DNA from: Dicyema japonicum
Taxonomy: Eukaryota; Dicyemida; Rhombozoa; Dicyemidae
Reading direction: 5' to 3'
NCBI GenBank assembly: GCA_011109175.1
Contig: RDEW01000072.1
Location: 1 to 64,000 of the forward strand
Length of the DNA stretch: 64,000 nucleotides
Part shown: positions 33,570-43,860 of the stretch, piece after piece
Layout: every line of letters begins with the position of its first letter
Numbering within the stretch: the stretch's first letter is position 1
Notes under the pieces: model-generated
The model's database searches: none
What the model saw: only the letters and a program-made list of their open reading frames with translations
What the model was told of the DNA's origin: nothing
Made by a program: the position numbers and the translations under genes

Positions 33570-34749
33570 CCTCTGGTTATGTAAATATGTGTGCGATCTT
33601 GGGATGACTTTCTATCCTTGTCTACGATTGGAATACTGGGTACAGTTAATGTTATCCCTTACTCTGTATTATTAGCGACAAACATGTAATCGTGTACTCT
33701 ACAATTATATATTCCGCGCTCGGATGATCCTGTCAACAATCGTTTTCACCTCCCTATAAGACTCTACGGATCACTATGGTCTTCTTTTTCTTAGTGCTCT
33801 CTTTATCGGTCTCAGATCGCCAATACAAACTCCTCGATGTTTTCGGAGGTAATTAACTTAACAAAGTTCTATAATTGAAAATTTAGTAAAATTTGTGGTT
33901 TCTCATTATTGTACAGTCGACTGTGAAATAAAGTAAAAAAGGTTAGTTTTAATAATTTTATGACAGTCTCCATAACGAACAGTTGTGCAGCCTCAGTTCA
34001 GTAGTGGTGCATAATAGTTCCTTGTAGTATTCTCATTAATGTTGTAGTCCCTCAATGTTATTCATGTTTTGTGTAATTAAATCATTATGCTGATTACAAA
34101 ACATAGAAGTACCTTAGCTTACTGTCCTTCAAATATAAGTGGTAGTAAGCCTACATTACATCCGCTAATATTCCTCTCAGCTTGATATGGTGACTTTGCA
34201 CGTGTTAATTAGTTCCCGTTCATTTCTGCAGGTGTAACCATTTCCACAAGTGGGTTTCCTGGTTCTTTGCATAAGCGCAAAAAACCTGGAATTTAAATCT
34301 TATATGTCAAGTGGTAATACTCTAAAGATGAACATACACGATTTATGAAAGTTTTCTGTTCCGATCCCTTTATCCGGGAAAAGACTACACAATGGAGTCG
34401 ATATCTTGCATAAAGTATAGGCACGTGCGATAATTCAGTTACTTCAATAGGGAATTGTGAAAAATACATTATAATAATTCAAATATGTACACGTGGGTAT
34501 TTATACTGTACGTCATCCTATGGATAATTATAAACTTAGCCACGTGGATAATTACGTTGTAGAACTACTTTGTTACAGATTTAGACGTATTTCGATATTA
34601 TACAAACATGTCTGACATGGACACGTGGGTTACAGTGAGATGGATGCATTATTGAGGATACATTAACAACTCATTTGTCTCTTATTTACAAATACAGCAA
34701 TAAAGTCATTTCTTAAAAGCAAAGCCAATAAACAAACTTTACAAATTAA
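33570..34749. other. Intergenic region with a cluster of CACGTG palindromes
   Basis: No closed gene. CACGTG, the core E-box, occurs at about 34199, 34422, 34490, 34539 and 34622, with two more in or next to RPA3 (34755 and 34891). Several share extended context (CACGTGGGT, CACGTGGATAATTA). A signal-peptide-like start at 33775 (MVFFFLVLSLSVSD) cannot be extended into a convincing gene. Confidence 0.4.
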
Positions 34750-35171
34750 CTAAGCACGTGCGTAGTAGAACTGACTGTTGTCCACCAACATTCCCACAAC
34801 CTGGTCATACAGTTTAACATCTCAGTAAACACAATCATTACCAAATTTCTCGACATCTTCTCTGGGGAAAACTACATAATTATCACAGACCACGTGTCTC
34901 TCACTGCTGACTATTCCCCATAACTCAATAATGCCATCCAATGGTTCACTCAGCTGTGTGATCACACTAATATACTGGTTGTTGAAGTAAAACTGTGACG
35001 TCATAGTTGTCGGAGGTTTTCATAACGAATGATCTCTGATTAGCAGCAGTCTACAGTGAACATGTAAGGAATAACTCTAATCACGTTGCCTATTAGACAT
35101 ATCTGTTTGCCTATGAAATTGTCTATCATTGAGCCATTTATTCTGAAACGCGGTTCTGCCACCTCACTCAT
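34750..35171 (-). CDS. RPA3: Replication protein A 14 kDa subunit (RPA3)
   Basis: Smallest subunit of the RPA single-stranded-DNA-binding heterotrimer used in replication and repair. Minus-strand exons 35171-35076, 35050-34976, 34953-34842 and 34820-34750 with GT-AG introns of 25, 22 and 21 nt sum to 354 nt, 117 aa (human RPA3 is 121). OB-fold landmarks appear in order: RINGSMIDNFIGKQICLIG, NVIRTAANQRSFVMKTSDNY, LSEPLDGIIELWGIVSS, HVVCDNYVVF, and the C-terminal amphipathic helix EKFDVKLYDQVVGMLVDN that forms the trimer interface. Two introns break exactly at conserved positions, and the last 21-nt intron restores EKF-DVKLY. No defects. Confidence 0.9.
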
Positions 35172-35639
35172 TTTGAAAATTTGAAATTATAATTTAAAAA
35201 AAAAACAATAAGTAGAATTATAATATAAAATTATCAAAAAAAGATTATCAGTGAAAGTATCTACACTTGATACTCCTGTCTGGCCAAAGCTGCGTGGCAC
35301 CATGTAGTGCTATGTGACTAATTGGCTAAAAGTTTATCTTCTTTCCCTCTAATGGCGTCATTGGATCCACTTTACTAAAGAGACGCCCGATGTCCACTGG
35401 CGTCCCAAAGAATCTAATTATTTATTCCACCGTGAGACAATTTCGTTGTCCGGCTAAGAGTTCTAGAATCGACTTCAGCTCCCCAAACATTCTTCTGAAT
35501 CATTGATCTTGTGTGAAGGTTTTTATGAACTCATCAGGATTAAGGAATTAGTTAGTTTGGTTTCACCCTTGGTCTTTGGAATAATTTTATTTATTTATAT
35601 TGACTCCATTGGTAAAATGTTTGTGCGTTGAGAAGAGCA
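35172..35639. other. Intergenic upstream of RPA3, no recognisable features
   Basis: Probably contains the RPA3 promoter at its left end; no specific motif assignable. An A-rich run lies at about 35197-35205. Confidence 0.35.
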
Positions 35640-35756
35640 GTGCATGACTCTCCACTCCGCCTTCTCGTCCTCTCCCTCGTCGGTCTGGAATCACTTAGTT
35701 AGTGAGAACTCTTATTTCTTTCTCTTTGACCCAGTGATCCTGGGGTTATAATAATA
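35640..35756 (+). mobile_element. LINE 3' UTR fragment ending in (TAA)n
   Basis: Very similar to 24290-24399: CGTCCTCTCCCTCGTCGGTC, then CTTATTTCTTTCTCTTTGAC and GTGATCCTGGGG, then TAATAATAA. It represents a severely 5'-truncated LINE insertion. The same 3' UTR resembles the tail attached to the SINE at 38912-39406. Confidence 0.8.
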
Positions 35757-37558
35757 ATCCACTTATGAAGATTGTGAAAACTCTTGCGTCTAAAANTGAA
35801 ATACGACTCAAAAACAAAGAAAATAATTATGGAAAGAAACACCCTTAAGAGAATGACACATCGATCACGAAAGGTCATTAATCGAATCAGGCCACTAAAC
35901 ATTCTGATCACGAAAAGCACGAACAATACCCGAAGGTAGAAACTCATGCGAATCTCTGTTGCCATGAATAATCATCCCTTAATTTCCAACATGTGGAAGA
36001 TGTTGAGGCGTCTTAAGAACCCAGATTACGAAGATAACAAAGAACAATCCAAGCTCAATCTGAATAAATTTATGAAACATTGTATCCGATTCAGTCACAT
36101 TCCTTATAAAAAGATTACACTCAACCGAAAATAAAGAGAAAGCCTTCCAAAATGCCCCTACTGACTTATTTTCTTCCTAAAGATGCATCCAAATAAATAT
36201 TAAATCAGAAAAAAACAAACTCATGTGGATCAGACGGAACTCTTCTTATTCTCCTGAAACACTTGGGCCCAGCATCAATAATTGCATTGACAATCATCTA
36301 CAACACATCGCTAAACATAAATACCCTACCGACTTTATGGAAACTATCAAAAAATTCGTTCAATATTGAAACCGGGAAGACCGAAGAACGATCCCGGCTC
36401 TTACACAACAGTTTCCTTTATATGTGTTTGTCGAGGATCCTGGAGAAACTGGTCCTAAAACATATTCGCTTTTCTCTCCCACAACCTACATTCCAACATG
36501 GCTTCAAGGAAGGATTATCAACAACCTCCTTCCTAACAACATTAATGAAGTTCATAACTGAAAGACACAAGAACAAACCAAAACAGGAAAAATCGGTCAT
36601 ATGTACAATTCAAAAAGCATTCGACTCTGTAAGGAAGATCCTCATACAAAAATTATTTTGACAAAAATTGATGCAACACTAAAGTTATGGATAGCAAATT
36701 TCTTAAGTGGACGCCGAGGGAAAGTGTCCGTCGGAAACAAGAGTTCCAGATCGAGATTATTTTCCCAATGGTGTACCCCAGGGATTTCCTTTGTCACCAA
36801 TCTTCTTTAATTTGTTTTTGAATGATCTCCCGTACCTATGAATAATAATGACATGCTACTTTCCTATGCCGATGACATAGTTGTCGCATCTAGGGACGTA
36901 AATGTCGAACATGCTAAAGAAAGACTACAAGGAATACTAAATAACATATATGGATGGTTGTGCGAAAATCGATTAAATGCATGTTCCGAACAGTCAGCAG
37001 TCACTCTATTTACTTAGAATGGAAAGATGGGACGCAAACAATTGATGTCACGTTAAATGGAGTACCTATACTACAAAAGAAATTACAGAAGATACTGCGA
37101 GTAACTTTTGATACTTTCCTCTGCTTCTCAGCCCATGTGGAATTATCATATCAACCTGTGCAAAAAGATCAATTTTGTAACTGTGGAGGAATTTATCCGC
37201 CAGGTATCGGGACCCTCTACAAGCTGTATGTCTAACCAACAATAGGCTATGCATGTGCTGCATTGGGATCTAACCTGTCGGCAACGAACCTAACAAAAAA
37301 TTCAAGAGATCCTGTCAAGAGCAATAAAATTACTGGAAAAATATACAGAAATTGCCCCAGAGCACTCGAGTCTATCATAGAGGCAACTGGAGGAAATTTC
37401 AGAAGAGGAGGGAGAAAAGACCCCCGTCCGTATAGAAAATGTGTGGGATCACTGTCGGAGCATCGAGAAAAAATGGCCCGATTATTGAGAGATGCCGGGA
37501 TCACCTGAATAATAGTTAGTGGTTACGGTGTTTCTTTGGCTTAAATAATAATAATAAT
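35757..37558 (+). mobile_element. LINE (APE-type), sense, 5'-truncated
   Basis: Linker and RT: SNMWKMLRRLKN (about 35985-36020), FQHGFKEGLSTTSFLTTLMK (about 36490-36550), degenerate QKAFDSV region, NNDMLLSYADDIVVASRDVN with an intact YADD (about 36843-36895), LKILR-type thumb. The 3' end is (TAA)n at 37541-37555. An ambiguous base lies at 35796. Several frameshifts. Confidence 0.85.
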
Positions 37559-40200
37559 GTGGTTCGCCTTATCTGGTGGCACCAGATACAAGTAAAAAAT
37601 TGTATCCACAAAGGACCAGTTGTCAACAACCATCCGGAGGAGTTCCTTTTGGACGGCACTTCCTACACATTCGTGCACTTTTTCGGTGTAGACTCATCAT
37701 CTCAGATGTTGAAATGAATCCAGGACCAAAGTCTTTAAAGATGCTTAGCCTGAACATTAACGGACTCAGAGGTAAGGCATCCGAACTGAGTTTATATTTG
37801 GAGAGGAATAAATTTGATATCTGACATGTACAGAGACCAAGCTTTCTGGGAATTCCACTACTCCTAAATTTACCGGTTTCAATGTATTGAGAGTCGATCG
37901 ACAATCGGGCCGAGGTGGGGGACTATTGACCCTTGTCAGGAGAGGCATTATGTTCGATAAACACTTCTCCATATTCAGGAATCTGATAGAAGACGTATAC
38001 ATAGAAGTTATTGGGATCTCGGTACAGACCTCTCAGACTATTATTATCGCCAACGTCTATGTTCCCCTCCAGGTTCCTGTGCAAAAGGGTTTTCAGGAAT
38101 TTGTCTGCCGTAGATATGATGGAAAACTTGTTGGTGTCAGGGGATTTTGATGCCAAACACCATTCATGGTATGAGAAATAATTTCCAGACACATAGGGAT
38201 TTCATATTATTTCCCAATTAGAAAATCTTTCCATTATGAAAGACCCAAATAGGAATACACGAACCCCGAATAATAACAAGGATTCGGTTACATCGCCGGA
38301 TTTTATGTTAACCACGGCTTGCTCCGCTTATTTGATGGTGGGTAAACTATGACTTACGGAGAGACCATAATCCCATTCTGATCAAGATCAATTGTACACC
38401 AATGACGCAGTCAAAACACGTCATTTTAATGACAATATTAATGCTGACTGTACAGGATTCAGAAGATACGTGGATTCGTCTTTATTGAATTTCAATCCGA
38501 ATAATTTCAACTCAATTGATAGAGCAGTCTATCACTTTAATAAGGTGATTCTGGAAGGGAGAAAACTATTTGTTAGAAAAAGAATCTTGAAACACACCAA
38601 GAAGAAACATGATGCTAGCATAATCAAACTAATAAAAGAAAGGAATTGTCTCAAACGTAAAAAGCACCTAACAAAACGTGATACTAATAGAATCCGTGCA
38701 CTGGACATGGAGATGAACAAAAGACAAAGCTTCTTCAAAAAACAAAACTGGGCCGAATTTCTAATGCTATGAAAGAAAATAGTTCACTTACCAAGATGTG
38801 GAAGATGCTGCGAATTGTCGAAAACGCTGAAAACAAAATCGAGGGAAACCGTGAACAGGAGATAGACCTGAATAAATTTATCAAACCTTGTGTGAGAATA
38901 AGCTATTCCAATTTATTTTTATTTATTTATTTTAATAACCCCGGGAACACCGAGAAAGAAAGACAAAAGAGTCAGACAGTTAGGTGATCCCAGTCCTCGC
39001 AATCACTTGTGCCATTCGACGTCTGTGATCCTCTATCGTCCCCACTACTTTCCGGAAGAGCCTTTCCAATAATAATAATAATAGCCTTTTCACGAGAATT
39101 CCAATAATAATAATAGCCTTTTCACGAGAGCCGTAATATTTATAGCATAGGCAAGACACACACTTTATTTAAATAAAGAATAGTTAATTTTAACGAATGA
39201 TCTTCACTTCTTTTTTTATTTTTCTTGTGTGTGGGTCCTTTCTAGACAATCCAGTTACGCAGTGAGTATCCACTGATGGCGGCGTCACTCGTCAAACCCT
39301 TTTGGCATCCTAGATGCGTGGAACCTTACACCAATTGAATAGCAGCGAGAATCGAACTCGTAACCTAAGTCACTTTAGCCCGACACCTAACCACTATGCC
39401 ACCCTCTAAGCCATTCCAAAGCATGAATATTCCTACACACAACAAGTCGAAACCGAAAAGGAGGCTTCCTACAATGTATTTTCTACCGGGCAATGTCACT
39501 TTGGAGATCTATCGAACAAAGAACACACATTCCTGTGGACCGGACGAAATCCCGGTTATTCTGTTGAATAGGATGGGCACAATGGGCGTATCTTTACTAA
39601 ATACATCATCAACTACTCAATCAACTACATCTGTATTCCCGCAAAATAGAAACTTTCGAATATTCATCCAATACTGAAGTTTGGAAAACCAAAGAGGACC
39701 CGGCTTCTTACAGGCATTTTGTTGCGCTTGTGCGTCCAGACAAGAATCCTAGAAAGGATGATTATGACACTCACACGACATTCCCTCCCAGATGCCAGAT
39801 TTCAGCAGGTTCCAAAAAGGGACGATCAACTATCACACACCTAAATACATTAAAGAAGTTCATAGAGATAGCCTAAACAAATGACCGAGAAAGAAAAAGA
39901 CGATTATATGCTCAATTGATATCCAGAAGACTTTTAAAGGATTATGGGACAAATCCATCTCTAAGGTTGATCAGATTTGAATCTTCAAATGAAGAGCTAA
40001 GTAAAATTACTCAAATTTTGTCTAACAACCGAATAGAGGTTTATTTAATTTTTTATCACAGACTAAGGCAAGATCAGGAGAATTGAAAATAGTCAACATG
40101 AATCGAGTCAAGAAAATATAGACTTTAAAAAAATTCTTGATTTTTGATTAGAAACCAATTAATGTTGATTTCATGAATAAACACATTCCTGAGTACAAAA
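37559..40200 (+). mobile_element. LINE with intact 2A motif, endonuclease and RT, sense
   Basis: Begins directly after the (TAA)n tail of the preceding LINE. An 82-codon frame (37576-37824) contains LIISDVEMNPGP at 37696-37728, a perfect D-V/I-E-x-NPGP 2A consensus, then LKMLSLNINGLRGKASELSL, the endonuclease start. Endonuclease continues (GRGGGLLTLVRRGI, 37910-37950; IIANVYVP, 38041-38065), then linker (38392-38772) and RT (HSCGPDEIPVILL at 39523-39560), decaying to about 40200. A SINE-bearing insertion splits the RT start (38912-39406). Inactive overall. Confidence 0.85.
38912..39406 (-). mobile_element. SINE with LINE-like 3' tail, inserted antisense in the LINE
   Basis: Flanked by a 13-bp target duplication, TAAGCTATTCCAA (38899-38911) and TAAGCCATTCCAA (39407-39419). 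Read on the minus strand: tRNA-derived head with B box (GAGTTCGATTCTC, near 39350), conserved body (GACGCCGCCATCAGTGG), GGCTCTCGTGAAAAGGCTAT near 39060-39125 with a duplicated piece, then a segment (about 38925-39040) like the LINE 3' UTR: CTGGGATCACCTAACTG, CTTTCTTTCTCGGTG, CCGGGGTTATTAAAATAA. The tail thus resembles the autonomous LINE. Confidence 0.82.
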
Positions 40201-40254
40201 GCTTTTTTTTAATTTCATAGAAAATGAGAGTTCGGATGATCTTTTTCCGGAGTG

Positions 40255-40490
40255 CGGAAAAAAAGTCAAGTCGTCTTTTTTTAGTTTATATCGCATTTTT
40301 GTGATACTACTAGCATCTTTTAATTTTTAAAAATTTTTTCAATACTTGATTTTTTTTCCGCTTGACTTTTTTTCTATTTTTGAAAATTTTTCCCTTATAA
40401 ATTTTCGAAATTTAGCGCAAAATGGAAAAAAAGTCAAGTCCGCTAACGAAATCACGGACTTGACTTTTTTTCCGCGCTTTGGTATAATCG
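40255..40490. repeat. MULE left terminal inverted repeat
   Basis: Contains at least five copies, direct or inverted, of GGAAAAAAAGTCAAG, plus AAATTTTCGAAATTTAGCGC. Pairs with 42000-42230. Confidence 0.88.
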
Positions 40491-40849
40491 CTTTGACTAA
40501 ATCAATTTAAGAATTTCAAGGTAATAATAAAATTTTTTTTTATTATCAAATGAATAAAAATTAAATTAAGGCATGGCCATGCTATTTCCCCTAACAATAG
40601 CCAACGAGATACGTTCTCGGAACCAACTAGTCTCTCGCGATCCTTGGTCACAGCTTGAATCATGGAGCCGATCTTACAAACCAACTCATCTGCTTGGGGG
40701 CCAAGGATTCCTAATATAATAAAATTGACTAAACTTTTTTTCGCTTTGGTTTAATCTTTTTGACTTAATCAATATACGGATTTTAAGTTGAATTTCCCAA
40801 AGAAGGAATTTCTCACAATCACGAATTTGACGAAAGTCAAATAAAACTG

Positions 40850-41680
40850 ATGAAATTGTGCAACGAAGCAAAACTTATTGCTAAAACGAGTCAAGAAAAT
40901 CCCTTACAAATCTATTCAAAGGTTGTGTCTCAATGTGAAACAGCAACCAGAATTATTCTCCCTTCTGCAGATTCTTTCAAGAGAACACTAAGGAATCAAC
41001 GCTTGTCTCTACATATTCCAAAAAATATTTTCGATCTCGGACATATTCCATTTTGTCTTGAAACTATTATGGCAGACTTTGAAGATTCGGTATTTCGAGC
41101 TGTCCTTGCAGTATTTGGGAGACAAATACATATTAGAGGATGTTATTTCATCTAAGACAGTCAACCTGGAGAAAAATTCAAGAATTGCATCTAGTAAAAC
41201 AATATAAAGAAAATATTAATTTTAACATTTTTTGCGCAATGATAGACGCTCTTGTTTTTACCCATTCAAGATATGGAAGAAGGAATAGAATTCCTAATGA
41301 ATAATATGCCAGAAAATGTTCCAAATCAAAATATATATTAGATTATTTTGATAGAACATATGTTCGCGGTTATTATCGTTGCTTAAATGATCAAGAAAAC
41401 CCCTTAGCTGATAGAATACAGCACATTGTTCCATTGTTTCCTCCAAATTTATGGAATGTGTATGAAGCTACACTCATTAATAAACAAAGAACAAATAACT
41501 ATTGTGAAGGGTGGAACAATAAATTATACAATTTGACGGGATATCGTCATCCATCGATATGGAATATTATATCGTCATTCCAAAAAGAAGAAAAAATGAA
41601 GAAAACTATTATTGACCAGGATTCCTTTGGAAAAAGAATTTCAACAAGAACAAATCAAAAAAACGATTGATGGACAAAAA
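40850..41680 (+). pseudogene. MULE transposase remnant
   Basis: A plus-strand frame with FEDSVFRAVLAVFGRQIHIR then GCYF (about 41080-41152), followed after a frameshift by DYFDRTYVRGYYR (about 41341-41380) and LFPPNLWNVYEATLINKQRT then NNYCEGWNNKLYNLTGYRHP (41434-41550). This is the D...GC-FH...WNVY...RTNN-CEGWN...HPSIW series of MULE transposases of the FLYWCH-associated type. The N-terminal catalytic part is lost and several frameshifts are present. Confidence 0.85.
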
Positions 41681-41999
41681 AACTTTTAAATATATGTCTG
41701 GATAGACAGGACGGAAAAAAACAGTAGGAGAAGCCCTAAAAGCAATTGCATGGAATATTAAATATTCTTTTGATTCACGTTAAATAAAAATCATATGTTT
41801 ATAACATTTTAAAAAATTTTAAAAGTAGAAAAAATCTGTTTTATTTTTAGAATTTATTTCCACCACGTGTAGTTTTAGTTGTGGCGGGACATTTTAATGC
41901 ATTAACATTAGCCAGAATTAACTATTTAAATAATTTGTTATTCTAAACTCCCTTACTTTAAAATGAAACGATCATGAATAAAAATCTTAATTTATAAAC

Positions 42000-42273
42000 G
42001 GAAAAAAAGTCAAGTCCGTTAACGAAATTACGGACTTGACTTTTTTTCCGTTTTGCGCTAAATTTCGAAAATTTATAAGGGAAAAATTTTCAAAAATGGA
42101 AAAAAAGTCAAGCGGAAAAAAAGTCAAGTATTGAAAAAATTTTTAAAAATTAAAAGATGCTAGTAGTATCACACAAATGCGATATAAACTAAAAAAAGAC
42201 AACTTGACTTTTTTTCCGCTTACGGACTTGACTTTTTTTCCGCTTGACCTTTTTTCCACTTGACTTTTTTTCC
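42000..42273. repeat. MULE right terminal inverted repeat
   Basis: Mirror image of the left TIR. It carries at least eight copies of the 15-mer, the last four in tandem inverted orientation (CTTGACTTTTTTTCC, 42206-42273), extending beyond the part that pairs with the left arm. Confidence 0.88.
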
Positions 42274-43860
42274 TACAACCATTTAGGACCCATGACATTT
42301 CTCAATTCCTTGAGCGCAGCTTCGAGGTAAACAATAAATATAATTGAGGACAAGGAATCTCCTTGTGGAGTGCCCATGTTGGTACTGAAACTCTTCGAAT
42401 GCTTTGTTCCTATTCTCACGGATAGGTCAGTTTCGGAAAGTAATAAACTTATTAGTCTCAGGCAGTCCTCATCAAGCAGTTCCTTTAGAACAATCATGAG
42501 TTTTTCTCTATTGATGCTGTCAAAAACCTTCGTTAGATCAATTCCTAGGATGTAGATTACTTTCGTGTATTTTTGACATATTGATGTGAGCCATCGATGA
42601 CTCCACCAATATCTGAGGTTGATCTTCCACTTCTAAACCCACTTTGACTTAGGGAAAGGTATTTTTCCACTGGCTTTCGTATACGGTTAAGCACTATGAT
42701 CGATAAGGTTTTCCTGATAACTGACAATAGAATAATAGGTCTTAGTCCGTCCAACGACCCTTCTTTTTTCCCAGGTTTATGTATTGGAATTAAGACTCCA
42801 TGTCCCAAAGGAAGTGGACAGTGAAGTTCCATCGACTCATTTAAAATATTCGTGATTATATTCCCAACAGTAACCGGGGCATGTTTTAGTAACTCACACG
42901 GAATGCCATCATAACCAGCCGTCCGATTTCCCTTTAGATGCATAAATGCATCGGTTACTTCCTTTATTGTAATTTTGTTTGTAAGGGGTCTCGGATATCC
43001 AATAAATTTAGGTACATTCATCCCTTCAGATTTAAACAACGACTCGAAGTGTCTAGCAATATAATTTGCTTTATCCTCAGGGTTTTGAAGATATTGACCT
43101 TCGTCGTCATAGACTTTCAGTGGTTTCTTTGCAGTTCCTCGTGTAAGTAGTCTAACAGCAGAGAACATTCGTCTTCCATACTGACAGTTTTCGATTTCAG
43201 TTGCTTTATCGTCCAAATATTTGTGCCAAAGGATATTTGATCGTCTTTATCAGATGCGATATTTGATTGCGTTTTCTCCTTAATGCACATTTATTCGAAT
43301 TTGAACTTCCCAGTTTCGAACGTATTTCTTTCTGCTGCTCAGACAATTCTCGAATTATGGGGTCATGAATCATTCGTCTATTTTGTTCTTTTTCCTGGTA
43401 TCCAACAGTCTCTATCGCCGACAGTTTTAGAATATCCAAGATCTTCCCGAGGTCAGTCGAGGGGGTGCCACTGGGTTCAACTCCACGTAAACGTTTAGAG
43501 ACATTTTGTTAGTATCTCTTTTGCCAAGCGTCAAAAGTCAACATTTCCACAGCCAAACGTCTATTTAGAGGTGTGCTTTTCCTTCTTGATTGCCTCAATT
43601 CCGTAGTATCGTTTGAGATTTAATCTGGCCACCGTTAGCTTATGGTCACTGTCAGTAGTGGTTCCTCCATAACTCCTAGAGTCAGACAGAAGTCTCTTCA
43701 AGGAGATAGGGCAGATAATGTAGTCTATTTGGTTGAATATGAACGTATGTTCGTCTTTGGACCTTCTTATGCCAACCCAAGTAGTTCTATGTTTTGCTGG
43801 ATGTTTAAAAGTGGTATTGCATAAATACAGATTTGATGAATTACAAAAATCCATGAGTGA
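42274..43860 (-). mobile_element. RTE-type LINE, antisense, truncated by the MULE
   Basis: Minus-strand endonuclease C terminus (TTWVGIRRSKDEHTFIFNQI, GGTTTDSDHKLTVARLNLKR, 43561-43854), linker (43206-43439), RT with LKGNRTAGYDGIPCELLK, LRPIILLSVIRKTLSIIVLN, LSQSGFRSGRSTSDI (42557-43216) and GTPQGDSLSSIIFIVYLEAA (about 42300-42375). The YADD region and C terminus are missing because the MULE starts at 42273. Frame breaks near 43216 and 42560. Confidence 0.85.

Larger units (their letters stand above)
40255..42273. mobile_element. MULE (Mutator-like) transposon with long TIRs
   Basis: Near-identical inverted repeats of about 230 nt lie at 40255-40490 and about 42000-42230, enclosing a transposase remnant (40850-41680). 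The TIRs are built from direct and inverted copies of GGAAAAAAAGTCAAG, with further copies at the right end up to 42273. Left and right arms align base for base over most of their length, including AGTTTATATCGCATTT and TACTACTAGCATCTTTTAAT. The right end abuts an RTE LINE, so the target duplication cannot be judged. Confidence 0.88.

Noticed and set aside
33775-33960. Signal-peptide-like start MVFFFLVLSLSVSD as a secreted-protein gene
   Set aside because: The best splice choice gives only about 40 residues before a stop, so it is indistinguishable from chance.
37705-37728. Integrated virus as the source of the 2A motif
   Set aside because: The motif is immediately followed by a LINE endonuclease start and recurs in the same place in other LINE copies; no viral genes are present.
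43642-43824. Plus-strand frames inside 42.3-43.9 kb
   Set aside because: They are antisense shadows of the RTE LINE endonuclease and RT.
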